Source: Patiria pectinifera | Lineage: Eukaryota > Echinodermata > Asteroidea > Valvatida > Asterinidae | Direction: 5' to 3' | NCBI GenBank assembly: GCA_029964075.1 | Contig: CM057135.1 | Location: 6,185,001-6,249,000 of the forward strand | Length of the DNA stretch: 64,000 nt | In this document: in pieces, positions 30,460 to 40,252 of the stretch | Layout of the letters: every line of letters begins with the position of its first letter | How positions within the stretch are numbered: the first letter of the stretch is position 1 | The notes under the pieces: model-generated | What the model was told of the DNA's origin: nothing | Databases searched by the model: none | Seen by the model: only the letters and a program-made list of their open reading frames with translations | Made by a program: the position numbers and the translations under genes

Positions 30460-33400
30460 CAGCCAAACTCTTGCCAATCCTGACTCATCGGGAAATGGAC
30501 ATGGGCGGCCATTGCCCATTGTGTATCAGCGTGACGAACTACTGCAGCTACGGACAATGGTCAGAGTCCCTCACTGGTCCCTGCGCCCAGCATAGACATT
30601 CCTTCAGAGGTACGTGTTAAACGGCATAAAAGAGGGGAAAAAGGAGGTATTCGCCAAAGACTCCGGCGCCGAAAATTCAAGCCATCTCTTCCGTCACTTA
30701 TTACCGGTAATTCGCAATCTCTCCGAAATAAACTGGACGAGTTAAATGCCTGCACTGACTATCGATATGAATACAGGGAGAGTTGTCTCATGTGTTTTAG
30801 CGAGACATGGTTTAAAAGCACAGATACAGCATACACTACAGACATAGACGGTTTTCACTGTGAGAGAATGGATAGGAACTCAGACTCAAATAAGTCAACC
30901 GGAGGCGGGGTTTGTGCATACGTAAACAAAAGATGGTGTATTGATATTACAGTGAAACACAGATTCTGTTCACAGGATATTGAACTTCTAACGATTGCAC
31001 TCCGTCCATTTTACCTTCCAAGAGAATTTAATCAAGTTTTCATCACTATTGTTTTATTTGTTAGGCCAAAAAAAAAAAAAAAGGTCTCTGGTCAGACCAA
31101 AGTTCCGGAATTGACGCGGCCACGCGGCTTTTTTTTTTTTCTTCAAGCTTGGATTGTACAGACAAGGTGGGTACTATTTTGCTTTTTTTGGTGTCCTCAT
31201 GTACATTGGTGTCCTCCATAATTTGCCTTGGTGCTTTCGATCATTACCCTTGGTGCAATTTCCCATTCCTTGGTGCTCTTTGGTAAAAAAAAAAATTGAT
31301 GAGGTGCGGAAATAGAGGGCGCTGTTGGAGCTACCGTGGAACATTTTGGAAAAAAAAGATCGACGCGCATGATTAAAATCGACGCGCGCGCTGACCAGAG
31401 ACCGACTTATTTTTTTGTTTGGCCTTACATTCAACCTGAAGCGGACTGTGACATCGCCGCTGGAAAGATCGCAGATGTAATTCAAGAGCAAGAATCGCAA
31501 TCTCCAGACTCTTTGAAGCTTATTCTAGGGGACTTCAATAACTGCCAACTAGAAACCAGCCTACCGCAATATTACCAATATGTAAATGTTCCTACAAGGG
31601 GTAACAAAACATTGGATAAATGCTACGGCAATGTCGCTAATGGATACCAAGCCTACAGCCAAGCAGGCCTGGGCGCTTCAGACCACGCCATGGTGCATCT
31701 AGTGCCAAAATACAAGCAAAAGCTTAAACAACACAAACCCTCCATCAGAAGAGTAAAGAAATGGACAGACGAAAACACAGAAACATTGCGTGCCTGTTTT
31801 GACTGCACAGACTGGGGTGTTGCTATGGATTCTAGTACGTTCGAGGAAGCAGCTGAAACAGTAAGCGCATACATACAATTTTGTGAGGACATGACAGTAC
31901 CGGAAAAAGAACTGAAACTATTCCCAAAACAACAAACCTTGGATATCAAAAGAAATAAGATCCCTTTTGGCAAGGAAAAACATTGCTGTGAGAAACTGTG
32001 ATCTACCGGAAAAGTGAAAAATTCAACGGGAGATTACTGCACATATCAAAAAAGGCAAGAGGCAATATGATAAACAAATTGAGGACAGTTTCAGTCAAAA
32101 GGACCCTAAAAGTGCATGGCGAGGACTGAAAACTATCACCGGCTGTGGACTAAAAACAAAACGCATTGATCCGCCGGATAACCGCAACGAATTCTTAAAT
32201 GAACTAAATGTTTTCTTCAGTCGCTTTGACGTAACAGACTTTAGCGATGTAAACATGCAAATCGGAGAGGCGCTGAAAGTGAAGGCAAAAGACAACAACA
32301 GACTGGAACTCAGTAGGCTGGCCGTGGAAAATGCTTTAAAGAAAGCAAAAACTAATAAAGCAAAGGGTCCAGATGGAGTCTCCGGTAAAATACTGAAAAC
32401 CTGCTGCAAAGAACTGTCGCCAGTGTTCCGCGATCTCTTTCAATGGTCGCTTGACTCACATCAGATTCCAAAGCTGTGGAAATCGTCAACTGTTGTCCCA
32501 GTACCCGAAGTAGCCAAACCATCTGTCCTGAACGATTACCGGCCAATTGCTCTCACAGCTGTTGTGATGAAGTGCTTTGAGACCATCATCAAAGATCTAC
32601 TCCTGGCACAGACCAAGATGTTTGCTGATCCTTACCAATTTGCATATTGCGCCAAGCGAGGGGTTGATGACGCAGTTGCCGCACTCCTACACAGTGTCTA
32701 TGAACACCTGGACAAACCCGGAGCTTATGTGAGAACACTTTTCATCGACTTTTCATCGGCGTTTAATTCAATGCAGCCCCACATTCTTCTCAATAAACTA
32801 CAGAACATGGACATTTGTCCATTTCTGACTCTGTGGATTAGAGATTTTTTGCTGGTCAGACCCCATAGAGTGAGAGTTGGTAGTTCACTCTCCGACACAA
32901 TCTTCACCAGTACTTGAGCGCCACAAGGTTGTGTCCTGTCGCCAGTTCTGTTCTCGCTTTACACCAGTGACTATCGCTGCAACACCATAACTTGCTCTGT
33001 TGTGAAATATGCTGACGACACATCATTGACTGGCTTGATCCTTCAAAACGACGAGTCTGACTACAGAACTGAAATAGAACAATTCGTTCAATGGTGCGAC
33101 GACAATTTTCTTATGCTTAACGTTTCCAAAACAAAAGAAGTTATTTTTGACTTTCGTAAAAAACAACATAAGGCCGGTCAAGTTAGCATTAGAAATGAAC
33201 AAGTGGAAAATGTCACTGAGTTGTTGTACCTTGGAACAGTCATTGATAACGGGTTAAACTGGAACAAAAACACTCAGAGAATGTATGCCAAGGCAAACCA
33301 GAGGCTTTATTTTCTCAGGAAGTTAAGCTCTTTTAATGTTCGGATCGTGATTCGATTTCGCATTTATTTTACCAGAGTGTTGTCCAGTCAATCATTTCTT

Positions 33401-33699
33401 TTAGTTGCATTGTATGGTACAATAACTTAACTGTAAATAACCGGAAGAAAATTGAGCGGATCACAAAAACTGCAAGAAAAATAATTGGTCTGGAAGTGAA
33501 ACAGGTGAACGAAATTGTTGAAACAAATTATCTCACGGAACTGCAGACTATAACTCAGGACCCAACTCATCCTCTTCATTCATCTATACAGTCACTCCCA
33601 TTAGGAAGATTACCAGCGCTCCCCACACACACAAACCGGTTCAGATTTTCTTTTTCACCTAGTGCCATTCACCTCTATAATTCTAACTTTATCAGATAA
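30460..33699 (+). pseudogene. Rex1-like endonuclease / reverse transcriptase
   Basis: The N-terminal part reads VYQRDELLQLR and, after a shift near 30595, HKRGEKGGIRQRLRRRKFKP, LRNKLDEL and CLMCFSETWFKSTD (catalytic Glu). Endonuclease continues past the MITE with YIQPEADCDIA, LILGDFNNCQL (Asp/Asn) and GASDHAMVHL (SDH). After shifts near 31980, RT runs from about 32030: KAKGPDGVSGKIL, NDYRPIALTAVVMKCFE, FIDFSSAFNSMQ (first Asp) and KYADDTSL (about 33005-33028). A single TGA at 32915-32917 replaces the Gly of the G-APQGC motif. The C-terminal part shifts near 33350 and ends at the TAA near 33699 with LPLGRLPALPTHTNRFRFSF. The enzyme nicks DNA and reverse-transcribes the element RNA. This copy is inactive. 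Confidence 0.87.
31064..31424. mobile_element. Harbinger-like MITE inside the Rex1-like LINE
   Basis: The 361-bp insert starts GGCCAAAAAAA and ends TTTTTTGTTTGGCC. TTA on both sides (31061-31063 and 31425-31427) forms a 3-bp target duplication. The inverted ends continue imperfectly as GGTCTCTGGTCAG on the left and CTGACCAGAGACC on the right. A 3-bp TTA/TAA duplication with GGCC-type ends is the PIF/Harbinger signature. No coding sequence is present, so it is non-autonomous. It splits the endonuclease between FITIV and the YIQPEAD segment and shifts the frame. Confidence 0.78.
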
Positions 33700-34019
33700 A
33701 CACTGTCTGTTTGCATTTTTTTTTACAATTCAGATTAGACCTATTTTTAATAAATAACATAGCATGTCAGCATGCAGATTTGAATACTTTTTATAACAAT
33801 ATAGCTTTTTGTTTTCAAGCTTCTCTTTTTTGAAAGTAGGGATTTTTGCTGGTGGTTTTATACTTATAAACTTTTCATAAACTGAAGTTTTCGACTTATG
33901 TAAATTTTTAAGTGTCTATGTATGATGTTTTTATGTGCACATTGGGAAGAAGAATTTCACTTTTAAAATCTTTTAATTGTGATGAAATAAAATATTGAAA
34001 AAAGAAAGAAAAAAGAGGA

Positions 34020-34796
34020 TATGAATTATTTTAAACAAAGGGTTGTTGTAGTAATTAATCCTGTTAAATTATCTACAATGATGCATTTACGTCATCATGA
34101 AATAATTAAAGGGAGTGTGCACCATTTGCTTTTTCTGCAATTTTCCAAAATAAATGGATTTGGAGGATTTGTATGTTATAGCAAATATTGTTAAACTGAC
34201 TCGTTTCACGTTTTGGGCTTGTAGATGCTCGGAAAAAAACGAGAAAACATATGTTTTTGTAGTCTTGTTCCCTGACCCCACTAAAGATGAAACGGAGCTA
34301 GTATTACTCTTTGGGGAATGTAAGGTAAGAGAATCAGTCTAGCAGGCTTGTACCAATTTATTGGTGTGAAATCAATGGCAAAGAAAAAAGAATAACTACG
34401 AAAAATTAGGACCAAGCTTTGGTAAAAGCCAGTTTTCTCCAACGCTGGTCGGCCGCCTAGCGTTTGAAAAATGCCATTTTTCTTGAAAATGTCGGCACAC
34501 CAGGAGCCACAACTTTACAGAGTGCTTTAGATGATGCTGCATGAAATATTGTCCATCAGACTCACATCTGTACTTTGTTTCGCGTTGGTCAAACTGGAGG
34601 ACACAACCAAATGCAAAAGCGGAAGATGTGACTCAAATTAACGCATTGCCTCCTTGCAGCTTGAGTTACCCGGTTAACTTTTGCAGTAACAACAGTTGTC
34701 TGCCGCTGCTTTTTGAAGTTGAGCATCTCTCTCCTAGCCAAACGCCCAATGAGGTGCAGTATTTGTTTCTTGCCACTGTGACTCTTGTTTATGCAG
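34020..34796. other. No gene recognised
   Basis: This lies between the Rex1-like tail and the L2 tail. Open frames at 34154-34342, 34541-34852 and their minus-strand counterparts show no motifs. Nothing further is identified. Confidence 0.45.
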
Positions 34797-34941
34797 ATAA
34801 TAATAATAATAACATTGATATATTTTGCACCCATTCCATTCAATGTACATAGGCGCATAACAGCAAAAAATAAATAAACAAATGATACTATAAAATTAAC
34901 AAGTTAACCGATAAAAAGCTCTATAATTTCACATTAAATTC
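34797..34941 (-). mobile_element. L2-like LINE, 3' tail
   Basis: Read on the minus strand, this continues the L2 3' UTR and ends with GTACATTGAATGGAATGGG..., then a (TTA/ATT)n tail at 34797-34814, as many CR1/L2-like elements do. It is now separated from the rest of the 3' UTR (ending at 38362, plus strand) by the hAT-mediated inversion. The joint is the 8-bp TTAAATTC/GAATTTAA. Confidence 0.75.
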
Positions 34942-36127
34942 CAGTGATGTAGTGCCTTGATGCTGGGCCTTGGCCTTAAGGCTGGATTTTAGGGCCTTGG
35001 CCTTGGCCTCGAGGCTTGAGGGCAAAAGCCTTGGCCTTGGCCTTGGCCTTGAGGGTTCAGGGCCTTGCAATTTTGAGTCAAGGCTCTTCAAGGCCCATAG
35101 ATTTTTGCATTTTCCAGATAAATCTGTTCGAAATTTTGCTGTTACCATCTTAATCATATTACTATGGAGGAGGGAAGCACCCTATAGATTTTTGCTTTGG
35201 GCACACTTCCACTTTTATAGCATCACATTTTGTTACCATTGTAATATATTTGCTGCAAAAATATTCCGTACACTTGTGGGGCTAATGAGATGATCACTTT
35301 AATTGCATATAACTATGGAATAGATCTGATTGGTTGTAAATGTCTCCCTGATAAGTGCTAAAGATTTGCATGTATCTGTTTTAGATAATGCTGATATTTC
35401 TGACCATGTTGGGCCAGCAAATAAAAATTTCCTAAATCAGTTTCTTGGATCCCCCTTTTGTTACACTTGGGAGAATTGTGTGTCAATATAGAAGTAAATC
35501 ATCATTTTGTTTAGTTAAACCATATTGAAGACCTGAACTTATACTTTAATAGATACAGTGCAGTCATAAAACGGTGTAGGCCTATGCGAGCATGTTGATT
35601 GCAATTAAAGAAATGTTGTTCTTCGTAACGAGCAATTCGTGATGATAAGGACGGATCCAGGGGGGCCAAAAGGGGCCATGCCCCCCCCCCCCATTTTTTT
35701 TATGTGACGTCGTAATAAAGGCAGGCAATCAGTACACCACCATCTTTTCCTCAAAAAACATTGGTTAAAATGGTCAGAAATTGCCTCAAATCGCACCACA
35801 GAGCATCTCGAATCCAAAAAAATTTTCGTTGCCCTTAAGCGGGCCCTGAAGCCCAAACCGTAATTTGTTGACCCACTTTTTTTTTGGGGGGGGAGCAAAA
35901 TTTCTTTACCCTCCCCCCCCCAAAAAAAATTGTGTTCTGGGTCCGCCGTTACGTGATGATGTGTCACTCATGTGACTATAATTAGTTCTATATCAGTGGT
36001 CATTTCATAAAACAGGGCCTTGGCCTTGGCCTTGGCCTTGAGGGTTAAGCCTTGGCCTTGGCCTCGAGGCTTGAGGGTCAAAGCCTTGGCCTTGGCCTTG
36101 AGGGTCAAAGCCTTTGCTCCAACACTG
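34942..36127 (+). mobile_element. hAT-like non-autonomous element, left copy
   Basis: The element runs from CAGTGATGTAGTGCC to CTCCAACACTG, the CAGTG...CACTG ends typical of hAT elements. Both subterminal regions are packed with CCTTGG/GGCCTTGAGG repeats (34968-35070 and 36015-36118). The middle, with C12 and G8 runs, has no transposase. Its two flanks are TTAAATTC (34934-34941) and GCCTGTCA (36128-36135), which do not match each other. Each matches a flank of the inverted right copy instead. It is almost the same as 38363-39589 in inverse orientation. Confidence 0.85.
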
Positions 36128-38362
36128 GCCTGTCAATTACAGTCTTATCTGACTCAGAATAATTTATACCCATTGATGCAGTCAGCATACCGCAAATTTC
36201 ATAGTACTGAGACAGCTCTTTTGAAAATTCAGAATGATTTGTTAATGGCTACGAACAAAAAACATGTATCACTGTTGGTCTTATTAGATTTAAGTGCTGC
36301 ATTCGATACATTAGATCATATTAATAAATACCTTGGAGAGTTGATGGTTTCAGATTGGTCGAGACTCGATCACGTGGCCGGGCATTAACGGTGATATAAA
36401 GACCGGCTTCAAAGAACAAGCGAATAAATGGCCCCTGAACCAGCAATGATCCAGCCCCATGGAAGTCAATGGTTGGCCAAATTTACAACAGTCATACGGC
36501 AGCTTGTAACAATGGTACAATACAGCACTGCACATGCGCTCATCCACCTTCGCTTGAGACTGACGCGCGAGTACGCAACACAGTTGCTATGGGTGCGCGC
36601 GCGTAAGTAAGTTGTGAAACGACATCGTACAGCGGCAGTGCATCATACTGAGGATGTAACGACGAAAGCGTAGATCTACGATTTATTTTCTGTAAATACT
36701 TCGCCCATCGACATATTTACCTTTCCTAAACCAAGCTTCTTTGTAATTCTGGACACAAGGAATGTGTAAACGAAATTTCAGCTTCCTCCATAAGGTAAAA
36801 ATATGAAAACATTGTGGTTATTTGTTTGGCTACGGCAGCAGAAGTCGTACGCGTACGCAATGAAGACGTTGCAATTGTCCAGCGCAGCCTGGGCCCGGCT
36901 GTGGTGTATATAACAACGCTTATTGAAGAGACAGGGTACCACGCATAAGCTAAAATATGGCCCATGAATATGAACACAAAAAAGTCTGGAAATATCGCCG
37001 GAAAAAAAGTCACAAAATTCGAGTATTTTAACTGTTTATTTCGTTAAAAAAAATCGTCTCGGTCTATTAACCGCAGTCACCCCAAAACCCGGTCTTATCA
37101 CGCAGTGACGACCGGATCCTCTCACTGTTTTTCCCTTAGTATTTTACTGAGTATACACTTCAGTCACGTTTTGGAGTCAGTGGTACAGCCCTCAATTGGT
37201 TTTGTTCATATCTGGCCAACAAATCTCAAAGGTTTTTAATCAATGGTAAACTGTCTAATAAATATGATATTGAATGGGGAGTTCCACAAGGATCATGCCT
37301 AGACCCATTACAATTCATTTTGTATACCAGTCAATTGTTTGACATTGTCAAGGTCATCATCCACAAATTCAATGCTACTCTTACGATATTCAGTCGTGTT
37401 TGTCATTCTGTCCTGATGAGACTGGTAGTCGGGAGTCCGCTCTGTCTGCCATAGAGGATTGCATCCATGATGTACGACAATGGTTGCTTGCTACTGGGTT
37501 ATTTTTGAATGACAACAAAACAGAGTTATTATAATTGGTACCCGTCGGCAATAATCTAAAGTCACATTGGATAGTATACAGATTGGGCAGTCCTTTCTCT
37601 CACCTGTCTCCCTTGCCCGAAACCTGGGTGCATGGTTTGATGCCAATATGTCACTAAAAACTCATGTAACTAAAGTCTGCGGTAGTGCTTTTTATTGTTT
37701 GCATAACATTAAACGAATCTAGAAATATTTATCGACGGAATGTTTTGAGATACTGATTCATGCATTCATCTCTAGTAGACTTGATTATTGCAACAGTTTG
37801 TTTTATGGCTTGCCTTACACACAGATTAATCTACTCCAGAGAGTGTAGAACGCTTGTGCTCGGCTTGTCTGTAATGCATTCAAGTTCTGTCACATTACAC
37901 CATTGTTTATGGATTTACATTGGCTTCCTGTTCGGTTTAGAATCAAATTTAAGATTTTGTTGATCACGTACAAAATTGTACATAGTCTAGCCAAACAGTA
38001 TTAAAGTCAGCTTGTTTCTATCAAAAGCAGTCTCGTTATTGCCTTTGCAGTTCTGGGGATTGTATTTTTCTGAACTATCCTGTAGGTTGCCGTAAGGCTA
38101 CTCTTGGGGATTGAGCCTTTGAGTATAGTGCACCACATCTTTGGAACAAACTTCCACTTAATGTTAGGAACACTGCTAGCCTAGGTGTTTTTAAATCAGC
38201 GCTGAAGACCCACCTTTTTAAACAAGCTTTGTTTAATGTGTGTGTTTTTGATATTCATTGATAATTCAACGATTTTAACTGTCAAGATGTTTAAACCTTT
38301 TTATCGATTTTTGTAATTCTATATTCTTGAACGAGTTCTATGTCATATCATTATGAATTTAA
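36128..38362 (+). pseudogene. L2-like LINE reverse transcriptase, central and 3' part (inverted segment)
   Basis: The plus strand reads LQSYLTQNNLYPLMQSAYRK, FHSTETALLKIQNDLL and VLLDLSAAFDTLDH, then a foreign insert, then SRFGVSGTALNWFCSYL, GVPQGSCLDP and LARNLGAWFDANMSL. It ends with SSRLDYCNSLFYGLP, ITPLFMDLHWLPVRFRIKF and a 3' UTR. These are L2/CR1 RT and C-terminal motifs. Stops and shifts are frequent. The sequence continues exactly the RT that stops at 39598 on the minus strand (NFRPVCNLQFVSRK), but in the opposite orientation. It was therefore flipped together with the hAT-like ends. Confidence 0.85.
36320..37137. mobile_element. Unidentified insertion in the L2 RT
   Basis: The L2 frame breaks after AAFDTLDH (36319) and resumes at AGTATTTTACTGAG (37138). 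The 0.8 kb between has no coding domain. Near its left end GTGATATAAAGACCGG, and near its right end (minus strand) GCGTGATAAGACCGGG, look like imperfect inverted subterminal motifs, which suggests a non-autonomous DNA element. I find no clear target duplication, so the exact ends are uncertain. Confidence 0.5.
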
Positions 38363-39589
38363 CAGTGTTGGAGCAAAGGCTTTGACCCTCAAGGCCAAGG
38401 CCAAGGCTTTAACCCTCAAGGCCAAGGCCAAGGCCAAGGCTTTGACCCTCAAGCCTCGAGGCCAAGGCCAAGGCTTAACCCTCAAGGCCAAGGCCAAGGC
38501 CAAGGCCCTGTTTTATGAAATGACCACTGATATAGAACTAATTATAGTCACATGAGTGACACATCATCACGTAACGGCGGGCCCAGAACACACATTTTTG
38601 GGGGGGGTAAAGAAATTTTGCTCCCCCCCCCCCCAAAAAAAGTGGGTCAACAAATTACGGTTTGGGCTTCAGGGCCCGCTTAAGGGCCCCGAAAAATTTT
38701 TTGGATTCGAGATGCTCTGTGGTGCGATTTGAGGCAATTTCTGACCATTTTAACCAATGTTTTTTGAGGAAAAGATGGTGGTGTACTCATTGTCTGCCTT
38801 TATTACGACGTCACATAAAAAAAATGGGGGGGGGGGGGCATGGCCCCTTTTGGCCCCCTGGATCCGTCCTTATCATCACGAATTGCTCGTTACGAAGAAC
38901 AACATTTCTTTAATTGCAATCAACATGCTCGCATAGGCCTACACCGTTTTATGACTGCACTGTATCTATTAAAGTATAAGTTCAGGTCTTCAATATGGTT
39001 TAACTAAATAAAATGATGATTTACTTCTATATTGACACACAATTCTCCCAAGTGTAACAAAAGGGGGATCCAAGAAACTGATTTAGGAAATTTTTATTTG
39101 CTGGCCCAACATGGTCAGAAATATCAGCATTATCTAAAACAGATACATGCAAATCTTTAGCACTTATCAGGGAGACATTTACAACCAATCAGATCTATTC
39201 CATAGTTATATGCAATTAAAGTGATCATCTCATTAGCCCCACAAGTGTACGGAATATTTTTGCAGCAAATATATATTACAATGGTAACAAAATGTGATGC
39301 TATAAAAGTGGAAGTGTGCCCAAAGCAAAAATCTATAGGGTGCTTCCCTCCTCCATAGTAATATGATTAAAATGGTAACAGCAAAATTTCGAACAGATTT
39401 ATCTGGAAAATGCAAAAATCTATGGGCCTTGAAGAGCCTTGACTCAAAATTGCAAGGCCCTGAACCCTCAAGGCCAAGGCCAAGGCCAAGGCTTTTGCCC
39501 TCAAGCCTCGAGGCTAAGGCCAAGGCCCTAAAATCCAGCCTTAAGGCAGCCTTAAGGCCAAGGCCCAGCATCAAGGCACTACATCACTG
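38363..39589 (-). mobile_element. hAT-like non-autonomous element, right copy
   Basis: This is the inverted counterpart of 34942-36127, from CAGTGTTGGAGC to CTACATCACTG. Repeats of AAGGCCAAGG fill both subterminal regions (38380-38512 and 39470-39560). Flanks are GAATTTAA (38355-38362) and TGACAGGC (39590-39597). These are the reverse complements of the outer flank of the left copy and the inner flank of the left copy respectively. Small differences from the left copy include a longer left CCTTGG-type block and changed homopolymer lengths. Confidence 0.85.
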
Positions 39590-39871
39590 TGACAGGCCAC
39601 AGCTCTTTCTAGAAACAAACTGTAAATTACAAACAGGTCGAAAGTTCTCCCCTCTAGCCTCGAGACCTTTTTAACAGAGGCAGAACAACTGCTGACTTCC
39701 ACATAGATAGAAAATGCCCGGTTTGTTGTGAAAGGTTAACCAACCTCGTAATGAATGAATAATTGCATCGGTATTGGATCCAGTACCCATGGTTTTTTCT
39801 ACTATTACCAGTCACAAGTTTGTGAACACAGCTTTCAGACAGTTGACAAAAATCAGTACAAACGGCCGTCC

Positions 39872-40252
39872 GCGTAATTTTTATTCCTAGGAGGGTTAGG
39901 GGAAATGTCATGAATAATTAAGTTTTTCCTTTGAATCATTAAGACTTATGTTCTCGTTCTATTTTCCCCTTAATTTAAAATTAACTCAGTGATAAATTTG
40001 GAGAAGAAAAATAGCTGATGAAAATGAGCAGCGACGACGTGGATTCAAACCATGGATCTTTGTATCCATAACTCATCTCGCTATCCACTAGGCTACTGTG
40101 TGGTAGCTCGACGACAACCGTTCTTTAAAATGCTTTACTGTATTGTAATTAGCTGAGTAACTGACAACAATGCTGTTGATGTCATTGTCCGTTATCATGG
40201 ATAAACATGAATTATTCATTGCCCCTAACCCTCCTAGGAATAAAAACTACGC
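39872..40252. mobile_element. MULE-like MITE in the L2-like LINE
   Basis: This 381-bp element has inverted ends of about 31 bp: GCGTAATTTTTATTCC... and ...GGAATAAAAACTACGC, continuing through CTAGGAGGGTTAGGGG. The 9-bp flanks CGGCCGTCC (39863-39871) and CAGCCGTCC (40253-40261) differ at one base. A 9-bp duplication is characteristic of Mutator-like elements. It interrupts the L2 frame between NISYKVSIVWSKQLTPFN and the LSESCVHKLV segment. It encodes no protein but holds a tRNA-like segment. Confidence 0.75.
40034..40107 (-). promoter_or_regulatory. tRNA-like segment with A- and B-box-like motifs
   Basis: On the minus strand TAGCCTAGTGGATAG resembles a Pol III A box and GGTTTGAATCC, 40 nt on, a B box (GGTTCGANTCC with one change). 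Between them ATGGAT...ATCCAT can form a stem. The would-be acceptor arms do not pair, so this is not a working tRNA. It is better read as a tRNA-derived SINE head or decayed tRNA carried in the MITE. Confidence 0.45.

Larger units (their letters stand above)
30460..34005 (+). mobile_element. Rex1/Babar-like (CR1-group) LINE
   Basis: A continuous series of plus-strand frames gives an AP-endonuclease and RT with the Rex1/Babar signature (FIDFSSAFN, ...APQGCVLSPVLF, KYADDTSLTGLI, KTKEVIFDFRKK). A short 3' UTR and an A/GAAA-rich tail (AATAAAATATTGAAAAAAG) end near 34005. A 361-bp MITE interrupts the endonuclease. I see no clear target duplication, which is usual for CR1-group elements. Confidence 0.88.

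Noticed and set aside
40034-40107. A functional tRNA gene
   Set aside because: A- and B-box-like motifs are present but the acceptor stem cannot form and the B box has a changed base, so it is listed only as tRNA-like.
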